Part shown: positions 52,701 to 62,084 of the stretch, in pieces
Position numbering within the stretch: position 1 is the first letter of the stretch
Layout: each line of letters starts with the position of its first letter
From: Todiramphus chloris collaris
Lineage: Eukaryota > Chordata > Aves > Coraciiformes > Alcedinidae
Assembly: GCA_025345505.1 (NCBI GenBank)
Contig: JANVCC010000146.1
Span: 4,838,761 to 4,902,760, forward strand
Direction of reading: 5' to 3'
DNA length: 64,000 nt
Position numbers and translations under genes: made by a program
The notes under the pieces: model-generated
The model's database searches: none
What the model was told of the DNA's origin: nothing
What the model saw: only the letters and a program-made list of their open reading frames with translations

Positions 52701-53968
52701 GGATACCCTGGATCGAGGGATACAGCGAAAAAGTAAAATTTTTATACAACAAATTGACTGCAGACAGAATTAAATGGAATAAGGAAGATGAGGAGAAACT
52801 GGACATAATCACAAAAACATTAATAGAGGCCCTGGTATTAAGCCTCCCGGATCTAGAAAGACCCTTCCACCTGTTTGTAAATGCTTCTGACCAAACGGCA
52901 TATGAAGTGTTGACCCAAGATGGGCAGGAGTCAAGAAACCCACAGGTTACAGTTCTAAGTTATTGGACCCTGTGAGTAGAGGGTGGCCTGTGTGTTTACA
53001 AGCAGTTGTGGCCACTGCTCTGTTAATAGAGGAAGCCAGAAAAGTCACCATTAGTGCGCCCCTGAAGGTGTGCACGCCTCATAATGTCAGGGGAGTACTT
53101 CAACAGAAAGCCGAAAAATGGTTAACTGACAGTAGAATATTGAAATATGAGGCTATCTTGATAGACTCTCCTAATCTAGAGCTGAGAGTAACGGCTGCAC
53201 AGAGCCCTGCACCCTTTTTATATGGAGAACCTTTGCAGGAATTACAGCATGATTGTGTAGAGGTGATTGAGCTGCAAACCAAAATCCAGCCTGATCTTGA
53301 GGAAGCAGACCTAGAAGAAGGCGAAAGGTCATTTATTGATGGCTCATCTAGGGTCATAGAAGGGAAAAGAAGGTCAGGATATGCTATTATAACTGGACAA
53401 ATGACCCTAATGGAATCAGGACCTCTGAGTGCTGCCTGGTCAGCTCAGGCACGTGAGCTCTATGCATTATTACGAGCACTGCAACTGTTAAAAGAAAGAA
53501 GTGGTACTATTTATATGGATTCCAGATATGCCTATGGAGTGGTCCACACACTTGGGAAAATTTGTGAAGAAAGGGACCCAAGGGAAGGGATTAGTACATC
53601 AGACCCTGATTATTAAGATTTTACAGGCATTGAGAGGACCTAAGAGGATCGCAATAGTCCACATCAGGGGACATCAGAAGGGACCTAGCCTGCTCATAAG
53701 AGGAAATAACCTAGCCGATAAGGAGGCTCGGGAGGCAGCACTCAGAAACCATAGTACTGTTTTAACTGTACAGGAGGTAGAAGAGGAACAAAACGAATCA
53801 GAAGAACAGTATTCTGAAGCAGAGATAAAAATCACAGAAATGATGGGGGCAGAGAAGAAAGGGGGTAGTGGGTTTTACCGGATGGCAGACAAGCACTATC
53901 AAAAAGCCAGGCTAGGTGTTTGCTGTTTCAGGTACACTTACAGACCCACTGGGGAACTCGAGCATTGA
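52697..53968 (+). pseudogene. pol: ERV-A RT connection and RNase H remnant
   Basis: The segment changes frame at least twice (near 52,970 and 53,560). RNase H motifs can be seen: FIDGSS (Asp at 53,338-53,340), the ARELYALLRAL helix with its Glu, and YMDSRYAYGV with the next Asp. After the last frameshift the sequence runs through HIRGHQKG and NNLADKEAREAA, the C-terminal RNase H part. The acidic residues are in place, but the frame is broken. Confidence 0.85.
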
Positions 53969-54009
53969 GTGACCAGTTTTTGAAATTTTATGGATGCGTA
54001 GGGATATAG

Positions 54010-54942
54010 GAAATAGCCAGACAGATCACTCAGGGGTGTTTAACCTGTCAGAAGGTGAATAAGAAAGCGATAAGGCAAACGCCTGCTGGGGGAAGAAGGA
54101 TTGCTTATCGACCATTTGAAAGGATACAGATTGATTTTACTGAGCTACCTAAGGTGGGACGATTTAAATATTTGCTGGTAATAGTGGATCAGCTAACACA
54201 CTGGGTAGAAGCTTACCCAGCCGCACGGGCAACCGCTGCTGTCGTAGCCAAAATGCTATTAGAGAATGTCATACCACGCTTTGGTTTAATTGGACACATG
54301 GATTCTGACCAGGGAACACATTTTACGTCCAAAGTGTTAAGGACCTTGACCACAGCCCTGGGCATTAAGTGGGAGTATCATACCCCATGGCATCCTCAAA
54401 GTTCAGGGCGGATTGAAAGAATGAATCAGACTATTAAACAACAATTGGCTAAATTAATGATCGAAACACAGTTGTCACAGGTAAAATGTTTACCATTGGC
54501 ATTATTAAATATCAGAACCATGCCTCATAGTGAAACTGGAATCTCACCTTATGAGATGTTATATGGGATGCCATATTCCCAGGGGATGCCATTGGATCAT
54601 TCCCTGATAGAGAATGATGAGGACCAAAACTATGTAACCGTGGTGGGGAAGCAACTGGAGCAATTAAGGGAAAAAGGACATTTGGTACAAAGCGTTCCAT
54701 TAGGATTTGCTATCCGTAAGATACAACCAGGAGACAAGGTCTTGATAAAAACACGGAAGGAGGAATCACTAACCCCACGGTGGGAAGGCCCTTATCTTGT
54801 TTTACTTACAACTGAAACAGCCATAAGGACGGCAGAAAAGGGTTGGACACATGCCTCAAGGGTTAAGGGACCTGTGACTGCAGGAGCCTGGAGGGTAGAA
54901 TCTGCGCCTGGAGAATTACAGATGAAAATGAAGAGAAATTGA
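54010..54942 (+). CDS. pol: ERV-A integrase region, open frame
   Basis: An uninterrupted frame follows a TAG at 54,007-54,009. It starts with the end of the zinc-binding region (CLTCQK), then the catalytic core. The three acidic residues are present: Asp in QIDFTEL (54,133-54,135), Asp in SDQGTHF, and Glu in SGRIERMNQ, with DD35E spacing. A C-terminal domain with GDKVLIKTRKEE and RWEGPYLVLL follows, as in gammaretroviral integrases. Normally it is cut from Gag-Pol and inserts viral DNA. Here it has no start codon of its own and the upstream pol is broken, so no protein is expected by the usual route. It is by far the best-kept pol segment. Confidence 0.85.
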   Translation, partial: EIARQITQGCLTCQKVNKKAIRQTPAGGRRIAYRPFERIQIDFTELPKVGRFKYLLVIVDQLTHWVEAYPAARATAAVVAKMLLENVIPRFGLIGHMDSDQGTHFTSKVLRTLTTALGIKWEYHTPWHPQSSGRIERMNQTIKQQLAKLMIETQLSQVKCLPLALLNIRTMPHSETGISPYEMLYGMPYSQGMPLDHSLIENDEDQNYVTVVGKQLEQLREKGHLVQSVPLGFAIRKIQPGDKVLIKTRKEESLTPRWEGPYLVLLTTETAIRTAEKGWTHASRVKGPVTAGAWRVESAPGELQMKMKRN

Positions 54943-54986
54943 TTAATGTGTGCTTTTGAACAGGGGTGGAGTTTACTATGTAATTA

Positions 54987-55739
54987 ATGGGCTTTGCGGA
55001 TCGTGAAACCTTACGGACACTTTCCCAGGATACAGGGGTGAGACCAAGCTTCTGTTCATGGTTTGATATAAAACAGGGACAGATATTGCACAAAACTCAA
55101 TTTGCCTTTTGGAAGGAAGAGAGAATCCCACTTCAGTCGGGGGGATCCGGATTATATAAAACGGCTTCTGTGTCCAGAGTTTATGCCCTCGCCTGCGACG
55201 TAGAGAAGGAAGACCAAGACAGAGAACAGGAAAGACTTGTACCGCCTTATATTCCATGTATTAAACATCCGGGATATTTACACACGGGACAGGTTACTTG
55301 TGAGCGTGGGGGATGTAATTCCAGGTGGTCCCATGTCTCATATTTGAGACACCCCCGTTGTCCCAAGTGTCGGGGACAAAGTGAAGGATACTCAGCAATA
55401 TCCTCGGTGATAGGAAAAACCTTCTGTGGATGGGAACTGGGACTCCCAGAATCTCTAGAAGCGTTTGAGGCAGACTGGTATAAGGTTTTGAGTCGTAGTG
55501 CCCACTTTGTGTGGGAAAGGGCTCAGGGAAATAATGGCTATAAAGGTGCCAGGAAGGATAAGGAGCAAGACCGGATTACCCAGCAGAAAACTATACGTCC
55601 CCAGCTGTTGGCAGTACTCCAACAGGCATGGGGGTGGAGGAGTAAGTCACACCAGACCCTTATACCTGATGCTAGCCCTATTAATTGGAGCATGGCATGC
55701 GTGGGGCCAAAAGAGCCAGGGGCAAGGATGGAAGAATAA
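54987..55739 (+). CDS. Unrecognised 250-residue frame between pol and env
   Basis: An ATG-started frame of 250 codons lies 44 bases after the integrase stop. No stop or frameshift interrupts it, although gag, pro, RT and env around it are all broken. I do not recognise the protein. It has a Cys/His cluster at residues 91-128 (C91, H94, H99, C105, C110, H116, H122, C125, C128, the last two as CPKC), which could bind zinc. A charged region follows at 170-202, and there is no signal peptide or membrane segment. Its last 70 or so codons overlap the env leader in another frame (from 55,534). It could be an accessory gene, the remains of a captured host exon, or a chance open frame. Confidence that it is a real gene is moderate. 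Confidence 0.45.
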   Translation: MGFADRETLRTLSQDTGVRPSFCSWFDIKQGQILHKTQFAFWKEERIPLQSGGSGLYKTASVSRVYALACDVEKEDQDREQERLVPPYIPCIKHPGYLHTGQVTCERGGCNSRWSHVSYLRHPRCPKCRGQSEGYSAISSVIGKTFCGWELGLPESLEAFEADWYKVLSRSAHFVWERAQGNNGYKGARKDKEQDRITQQKTIRPQLLAVLQQAWGWRSKSHQTLIPDASPINWSMACVGPKEPGARMEE

Positions 55740-56960
55740 TTTATTTTAGGAGAAGTGGCAAGAACATTTAACCTGAGTAATTGTTGGGTCTGCGGTGGAC
55801 CAGGGGGAACTGAAAGCTGGCCATGGGTAGCAGGGCCAGTGGAACCCCGGTGGTGGGTCAGCGATCTGAGCGAGGTCCATGATGGGACAGGATTTTGGGA
55901 AGATGAAGGGAGCCCTTGGAAACTCTATTCTTCTGACAGGGGCATTTATTGTTTAAACAGAACAGGAGAGGTGTACGTGGGAAAGAGAGTTCGTGATTGG
56001 ACTTTATCTTTGGGTTTTGACTGTTGGGATCCACAGTGCCTTCCTTAGGATTGCTCTAAATATCGAGGCAGATGGACACATACACATGTTAAACTTACCA
56101 ATGGTAGCTGGGTAAGGTGTTCTTATCATAATTACCAAACGGGAGGCTGTAAGGCAGTAGGAAAGGATGGATTTTTCGATGCCCTATTCCTAAGCTGTCC
56201 CCGGGATAATTCTGCAAGTAAGACACACATTGTCCGTGACTATCAGTGGAAGCGGCAACACCGAAACGGGACACGAACCCTCTTCACTTGCTTTTGGTCT
56301 GCATCTAATGAGACATACATGGGATGTACTTGTAGGTGGAAACCTAATGCAGGGGCTTGGAAATGTAAATATTGTAATACCCATGCGACTGTCATTAGAG
56401 GACCAATAGGCCCAGGAAGCAAACTATATTTTGATCCACCAGTAGATAATGAAAAGTGGGAAGGCCCCTTCGCCCAAGGGGCCTGGGCCCTAAAAGGACA
56501 TTATTGGGTGTCTGGACAATACGCTTATCGTAGGTTGCCCCTGGATTGGTCAGGAATATGTTATGTGGGGTATATCCCACCCTTATTCTTTTTATTACAA
56601 GTCCAGGGAAATCGGTTGGGAGTCAGAGCGTACGATGATCTAAACAGAGTGAAACGATCAGTTGATGCATCTCTGGCAGGGGGGAGTTCCCAAAAGTGCA
56701 ACAGCTCTCGATCTACTAGCAGATCAATCCACCCAGATGAGGAATGCCATCTTCCAGCATCGAATGGTATTGGATTATCTGCTAGAAGAAGGGGGAGTGT
56801 GTGGGAAGTAGAATGAATCAAATTGTTGTCTACAGACAGACGGTAACGGAAAGGTGGTAAAACAAATAACCAAACAGATAAGGAAATTGGCCCATGTACC
56901 AGCACAAACATGGAAAGGATTAGATGGGGACAAGTTTTCCTGACTTCCAGGTGGGCCATG
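55534..56960 (+). pseudogene. env: ERV-A envelope remnant
   Basis: A leader with a hydrophobic signal-like segment (LYLMLALLIGAWHAWG, near 55,670) starts at an ATG at 55,534. A frameshift near 55,750 leads into the surface subunit with NLSNCWVC (CXXC motif), and a TAG at 56,046-56,048 interrupts it. The frame then stays open to 56,816 and includes a basic cleavage-like site (NRVKR, about 56,648). Beyond that the fusion-peptide region is lost and the frame shifts. Remains of the CX6CC transmembrane-subunit region and a hydrophobic segment are spread over frames to about 57,090. It is clearly inactive. Confidence 0.8.
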
Positions 56961-57210
56961 GGTTAAAAGAATGTTATTTTTAATTCTGTGTGTTGCTGTA
57001 AGTTTGATCTTTATCCCATGTAGGATACTCTGTTTTACACTGCTCATCCGGCGTGTTGTTAAAAGCATGCTCTTGGTCACCACCCCAAGAAGCGACGCAG
57101 AAAAAGGAAAGCCTTTAATGATCTTGAAAACTTATGACCCAAAACTATAAGATAACAAAATTAGATTAGTGCTCACTAAATTTGAAGAAAAGACACGGAT
57201 TGAGGACAAT

Positions 57211-57227
57211 AAAAAGAAGAGGAGGGA
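57211..57227 (+). other. ERV-A polypurine tract
   Basis: Seventeen purines (AAAAAGAAGAGGAGGGA) lie one base before the TG that begins the 3' LTR, the standard priming site for plus-strand DNA synthesis. Confidence 0.8.
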
Positions 57228-57228
57228 T

Positions 57229-57869
57229 TGTGATATATGGTGTTAACAATTCGTGTCAGTGGTGTGGTGAAGCATGTCAGATGAATTATTGACATAGATG
57301 AGCTGTGGAAAATACTGAACAAACAAAGACAGGAACTGCTCAAAGTTTCCACTTCACTTTAGGTAAGGATCAGCTAACTCTGCTTGTCACTCGTTTAACA
57401 AGAAGTATTTTAAGTTTTTTGCTCACCTGTAGATAGAGATTTGCTGATTATGCTTGTCAATCATTTAACTGCAACACTTGTGGCTAAGAACGAACCTCAT
57501 AAGGGAGAGAAGATGAAGCGAATGTGGGGTGAAACCGATGAGGAAGACTATAACCTTCATCACGGACGACCACCGGAAGGACCACCAGGACAAAGAAAGC
57601 ATGCGCCAAAGCAGGAACGCCTCTTCTAAGAACTACTTGGAATAACCACTCCTTTTCTTGGAACGATTATGAATCTGTATTAGAGTAGTGGACATAAAAA
57701 AGATTTGTTATCAAGGTGTGCGTGCATGTTGGTGGAGCAAGGACTCCCCACACACCAAGCGCTGTTTACTTGCCTTTTATCGAGCCACATATAATAACTG
57801 CTGCTAAATTTCTTTTATATAGTAAAAGCTGCTATTTTATATATCAAAATAGCTTCTTCATTCATAACA
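57229..57869 (+). repeat. ERV-A 3' LTR
   Basis: The LTR starts TGTGATATATGG directly after the polypurine tract. Its first 170 or so bases recur at 59,259-59,428, which proves a repeated terminal element. I place the end at the CATAACA ending at 57,869. The next four bases, CAGG, equal the four bases just before the second copy (59,255-59,258), as expected for a 4-bp target duplication. The 3' boundary rests on that match. Confidence 0.7.
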
Positions 57870-59258
57870 CAGGCACCAGACAAGCCCTCCACATGGGCCC
57901 CCAAACTGGGAGCAGGAGCCTCCAACTGGGGTCTGGGGTCTCAAACTGGGAGCAGGGGGGCAGCGCCAGCCGGCTCCGGTGTTTCTTCTATGGTCGCCGG
58001 TCCTCCCCCTCTCCGTGGTTCCCAGGCACCAGCCAAGCCCTCCCCGCGGGGCCAGCCTGGAGGTTTCCGTGGTGCCCCCGCTCCTCCGCGGGCTCCCCCC
58101 CCCCCCCCCCCGCGGTTTGGGAATTTCTTTCTTTTTTTACCCCTTTTTGGGCGGGATTCTTTTCCATCTCCTGGAACGAGGGGCTGCTTCCCAGCGTCCC
58201 GCTCAGCCTGGCGCTCGCACCTGGGGCTGAAAGAAACGGGACAGCATCGGGCATCCCTGGGCTTCCCAGCAGGAGTCCCAGGGCTCCGGGCAGGGGCGGG
58301 ACGGCTCCGCTGCCTGCAGGGGGGACGGGACAAGGAGCAATCGCAAAGGGGCGCGGGCGGGGGGCGCGCCCCCCGGGCTTTCCATTCCTCCAATCTTTTG
58401 GATTCTCCCCGTTTCCTAGTGCTGCTCCTTTCAAGTCGCCATCGGAGATGAGGGCAGGAGACGGCACGGCCGGGAGCGTTTTACTTCATCTTTGAACAAG
58501 CAACAATTGCCGAGGCTTTTTCAGGATGGCCCAAAGCGTTCTCCTCTCTCTCTCTTCCTCCTTCTACCCCCCCGCCTTGCCGCCTCCCTCTCCCCCCCTT
58601 ACGGCTTTTCGGGCGTCCCCACTGCACACGCGGTCCCCCGGTGCTGCCGCAGCTGAAGCCGCCGAAACCACAGAAACCCCCCCGGGTAGCCGCGTGCCTG
58701 AGAAGCTGTCCCCGCACACCCGGCACGGCATTTGCAGCGCCCCCCCCCTGCCCCGGGCGCGCATTTTCCGCCCCCCCCGCGGCTTCTCCGTCCCCGGCAG
58801 CGCCCAGACCAGGTCCCGAACGGCTTCCGGACCTACTGCGCATGCTCCGGGCATCCCGACGGCACTGCGCACGCGCGACGTTAGGGGGCGGGGCCACGTT
58901 CCACCGGCAAGGGGGCGCTACTGCGCATGCGCTGAAAACCCCACCAAAACCCCCCATCCATCTGCAGTACCGCGGTTTCTCCACCGAGAGGCACCAGAGA
59001 GTGCCGGCGGCACTACGCATGCGCAGAGGAGATGGGGCGCGCCCTTACTTGCCCGGCTTCGGGGGCGCTACTGCGCATGCTCGGGACGCCCGGACTCCAG
59101 TGCGCACGCCCCATCAAAGCTGCGCTGCTGCGCATGCGCAACCGCCTGCCCGTGGGGCAGCGGCCTCTGTGGATTCCGCCTCCCCAGAGCGGCGCCGCGC
59201 CAGCCCGCTCTGGTTCTTCTATGGTCGCCGGTCCCCCACCGCTCTCCGCGGTCCCAGG
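57870..59258. other. CpG-rich spacer between two LTRs of one family
   Basis: This 1.39-kb GC-rich block has no recognisable gene. A segment of about 60 bp around TTCTTCTATGGTCGCCGGTC occurs at about 57,963-58,026 and again at 59,198-59,258. CAGGCACCAG followed by CAAGCCCTCC occurs at 57,870 and 58,023. A run of 17 C lies at 58,095-58,111. The right half is rich in CpG and in NRF1-type palindromes. Confidence 0.7.
58837..59140. promoter_or_regulatory. Cluster of at least seven NRF1-type palindromes
   Basis: Sites of the TGCGCATGCGCA type occur at 58,837, 58,866, 58,922, 59,015, 59,072, 59,101 and 59,129; the last is a perfect 12-bp palindrome. At least two follow GGGGGCGCTAC, which resembles part of a CTCF site. 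NRF1 binds this palindrome in CpG-island promoters. No gene was recognised next to it, so what it drives, if anything, is unknown. Confidence 0.7.
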
Positions 59259-59430
59259 TGTGCTCTGTGGTGTACCAACCCGTGTCAGCGGCGTGGTGAA
59301 GCACGTCAGATGAGTTATTGACATAGATGAGCTGGGGAAAATTCCGAGCAAACAAGGACAGGAACTGCACAAAGTTTCCACTTCACTTTAGATAAGGATC
59401 AGCTAACTCTGCTTGTCGCTCGTTTAACCA
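59259..59430 (+). repeat. Second ERV-A-family LTR, 5' part only
   Basis: The sequence starts TGTGCTCTGTGG and aligns along its whole length with the first part of the LTR at 57,229, with roughly one difference in eight, many of them at CpG sites. The match stops at CGTTTAAC, where the antisense ERV-B LTR begins, so it was cut by that insertion. The missing rest is not found elsewhere in the window. Confidence 0.85.
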
Positions 59431-59894
59431 TGTTCTAGTTAAATTAAAGCCAATGAACCCAAAAGGGATCTCATCAAATATTTATTAGAATAGGAAAGCA
59501 AAAACTGCGCTGGGCGGCCGGGGAGTCCCAGCTTCACCACAGCACGCAAACTGGAACGGGCTGAGCCACCCCTTTTATCTCCCTCGGGACACCTTCCGCA
59601 CGCCCCTCGGCTCCCCCGAGGCTTCTGCTCCTGCATGGCCAGACTTGTTTTCTGGCTGCTTCACCAGGTGCCCACCACGAGTCAGCCCCAGCACCCACAT
59701 CTTGCCTTGGCAATCAATGCAAAAAGTTACAGAAGTGCAGGTTGGCACAGCAACACATTTTAGTAGCTATCTGCAGACAGCACAGTGCCACAGCCCTGGC
59801 TGGACTGGGCACCATTCACCAGAGCATTCCCGCCTGAGGCAGCTCCCCTCGCCTCATTGGTTTGATTAGCAAATTGCCTTTTGTGCTTATTACA
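59431..59894 (-). repeat. ERV-B 3' LTR
   Basis: On the minus strand this 464-bp LTR starts TGTAATAAGC after the polypurine tract and ends AACTAGAACA. It has a TATA-like GATAAAAGG (59,572-59,580 region) and AATAAA at 59,481-59,486. All normal LTR landmarks are present and look well kept. Confidence 0.85.
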
Positions 59895-59905
59895 ATTCCC
59901 CCTTT
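59895..59905 (-). other. ERV-B polypurine tract
   Basis: AAAAGGGGGAA runs into the LTR on the minus strand and overlaps the env stop codon, as in gammaretroviruses. Confidence 0.75.
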
Positions 59906-60711
59906 TATTTATAATTAATTTGATGATCAAACCTTGATAGTGCCTCACGAGATGGTTCCAATTCAGGATTTCCATTTTGCATAATCCTCATTTTCAGCTC
60001 TGATTGTTCCATCACCATTAGTTTCACTCGTTCCAATCGACTTTTAACAAAGGTTAGGATTTTATTAATAACACAGGGTCCAAAAATTAGAGTCAAGAAT
60101 AACATTAAAAGGGGCCCTGCCAGAGTAGAAATTAAAGTAGTCAGCCATGGTGATTGGTTAAACCAAAATTCGTACCAAGAGGACTGAGCTTCTCGTTTTC
60201 TTTTCTCTAATCCTTCTCTCAACTTGGCTAATGAGTCCCTTACTACCCCTGTACGGTCAGCATGAAAGCAACATTCCTCACCCAAGGCAGCACATAATCC
60301 CCCTTGCTGTAAGAACAATAGTTCCAATCCTCTCCATTTCTGTAAAACTACCTCCGATAATGAGGTTAATGATTTTTCTAAATAAGAGATAGCTTTTTCA
60401 GTTCGGGCCAGATCTTCATCTACCGCAGCTCTTAGAGAGCTTAGACTCTGTTGTTGTTGCACCAAGGAAGTTATGCCGGTGGCGGCTCCAGCGGCTCCCA
60501 AGCCAATCAGGGGAGCTATGGTAATTGCAGTGAGTGGTTCCCGTTTACGAATGCTATGTCCTAGGTTGCTCCAGTGTAAATACAGAACTTCCTCTTCACG
60601 TACAAGGATCTTAGGTACCACAGCAACTTGTATACAAAGCTCCGAGTCATTTTTCTTAAGAACTGAAGTGGACACACAAGGTGTTAATCCAGTGATGGAC
60701 AAATCCACCAT
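59905..60711 (-). CDS. env: ERV-B envelope transmembrane subunit, open frame
   Basis: An open frame of 268 codons covers the end of the surface subunit and the whole transmembrane subunit. A basic cleavage-type site is at residues 55-57 (RKR), followed by a hydrophobic Ala/Gly-rich fusion-peptide-like segment at about 62-84. A heptad region and the conserved segment with the CX6CC motif (C140, C147, C148) come next, then a membrane segment at about 188-216 and a cytoplasmic tail of about 50 residues. It would sit in the membrane. The first ATG lies within former surface-subunit sequence, there is no signal peptide, and the surface subunit upstream is in other frames. The ERV-B LTR lies downstream in the 3' position and no 5' LTR is present, so expression would need another promoter. 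Confidence 0.85.
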   Translation of the reverse strand: MVDLSITGLTPCVSTSVLKKNDSELCIQVAVVPKILVREEEVLYLHWSNLGHSIRKREPLTAITIAPLIGLGAAGAATGITSLVQQQQSLSSLRAAVDEDLARTEKAISYLEKSLTSLSEVVLQKWRGLELLFLQQGGLCAALGEECCFHADRTGVVRDSLAKLREGLEKRKREAQSSWYEFWFNQSPWLTTLISTLAGPLLMLFLTLIFGPCVINKILTFVKSRLERVKLMVMEQSELKMRIMQNGNPELEPSREALSRFDHQINYK

Positions 60712-61354
60712 GCCCCAGGACTAGGTAGAACCCATTTAATATTAGATGGGAAGGTTTGCGTTTGATTGGCGCATAGGGCTCTCCTCCTCCCAGTCACCTT
60801 TCCTACACACCAACCACTTCCCCTGACCTGTTGGAGAGTAAGTCCCGTTTTCCGTTCCTTCCAGTTACATCTGGAAGGGGCATTTTCAACAGGAGATGAC
60901 ACAACAATTCCTTCATAAAAAGGGGGCTTTATGTCATAACATAACCAACAGGAGGTGGTGAAATTTGGACTTGTTATGTTTAAGGCTTGATATGCTGCCT
61001 GCATTACAGCCCATAGGGGTTCATCATCTTGGGATGCTTCCCCATTGTGCTTTCAGACGTTAAATACCTCTCGGAGGTGACTGGGGCTAATGTTATGGGG
61101 TTTTCTGCCTCTGGCTCCTTTTCTTTACCCTCATTTCTTTCAATAATTTGATTGTGCCCCACTACTTGTGGCATCCTTATCTCATGTTTTTGGATACCTA
61201 TCAGTCCCCCTCTATCAGCCCCAGGTTCCCAATATCTTATTCCCCACGTTCTTCCCAAGATCCATCCTGGGTCTTGTGGCTGTGTCACGTTTAACATAAG
61301 GTATTTACAACTCCCAGTAGTTGCCATCCCACGTCCCCTAATTCCTCCTGACCG
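60684..61354 (-). pseudogene. env: ERV-B envelope surface-subunit remnant
   Basis: From the RT junction near 61,354 the frame carries surface-subunit N-terminal sequence (TQPQDPGWILGRTWG) down to a stop at about 61,004. A second frame then codes for NFTTSCWLCYD, the CXXC motif, and runs to a stop at 60,684. Two frameshifts (about 61,005 and 60,700) separate these pieces from the transmembrane frame. Most of the surface subunit is deleted. Confidence 0.8.
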
Positions 61355-61942
61355 AGTCCATCTTAATTGTTGTTTTCTACCGGTTTTAGGGTCCTCCCAC
61401 TCGAAGGCAAAATAGTCCCTGCATTTTTTGTACAAAGGGCAAGTCCAAAAGGCATCTTTCAAATCTATTACACGATACTATTTGTAGTCAGGACTTAACT
61501 GATTCAGTACAGTGTGTGGATTGGCCACCACAGGGAACCGAGGAATCGTTTGTTCGTTTGCAGCCCTCAGGTCTTGTACTAAACGGTAAGACCCATCCGA
61601 TTTCTTTACGGGCAAACTGGGAGTATTGTGTGGGGACGTGCAGGGTTCTAAAATCCCTTGGGTCAGCAGTCTCTCAATTGTTGGCTGCAACCCTTCTCTC
61701 CCTTCCCTAGAGACGGGATACTGTCTTATCCTGATGGGCTGATCTGGGTCTCTTACAGAGACTGAGATCGATTTGATATTTCACTTCCTCACTGATCCAG
61801 GGCTATACCAAGTTTCTGGATTAATTTTGGCTTCATCTTCTGCAGTTAATAAGCATAATTTTACTCTTAATTTCTCTTGATCCACTTGCAAATTGATTCC
61901 TAATTCCACCATTAGGTCCCATCCCAAGAGGTTATACTTGGG
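61355..61942 (-). pseudogene. pol: ERV-B protease end and RT N-terminus
   Basis: A single frame holds YNLLGWDLM (end of protease), then LLTQGILEPC, SPHNTP, YRLVQDLRAAN, FPVVANP, DLKDAFW and FAFEW of RT. It has two in-frame stops (at 61,781-61,783 and 61,478-61,480). After QLRWT the sequence jumps into env, so the RT palm with YVDD, RNase H and integrase are all gone. Confidence 0.88.
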
Positions 61943-62084
61943 GCTCTGCTGTGCTGACCACGCCGGGATGGGGTCTGTGGGGCTCTGCCGTGCTGTGCCC
62001 CTGGGGGAGGGTGGGGGGTCCGTGTGCGTGTCCGTGTTACTCGGGTGCTGAAACACCCTGACACCCCCGCGGGTCCCCTGTCAG

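Larger units (their letters stand above)
50928..57869 (+). mobile_element. Gammaretrovirus-like provirus (ERV-A), 5'-truncated
   Basis: The order is gag (3' half), pro, RT, RNase H, integrase, an extra frame, env, polypurine tract and 3' LTR. Gag and pol share one reading frame separated by a TAG, the gammaretroviral arrangement. The 5' LTR, leader, matrix and N-terminal capsid are missing, so the left edge is a truncation somewhere near 50,900-50,960. Many frameshifts and stops show it is an old, non-functional copy. It is related to the antisense provirus at 59.4-61.9 kb, as the RT segments are clearly alike. Confidence 0.9.
59431..61942 (-). mobile_element. Gammaretrovirus-like provirus (ERV-B), internally deleted
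   Basis: On the minus strand the order is end of protease, RT N-terminus, a deletion joining RT to env, surface remnant, transmembrane envelope, polypurine tract and 3' LTR. Everything 5' of the end of protease is missing. The upper edge, near 61,942, abuts GC-rich sequence leading into PPP1R13L. It was inserted into an ERV-A-type LTR, so it is younger than that LTR. RT motifs are close to those of ERV-A. Confidence 0.9.

Noticed and set aside
57716..59321. Frames of 226-259 codons in the LTR and CpG-rich spacer
   Set aside because: They run from LTR into spacer, overlap one another in different phases, and are Pro/Ala/Arg-rich without a match.
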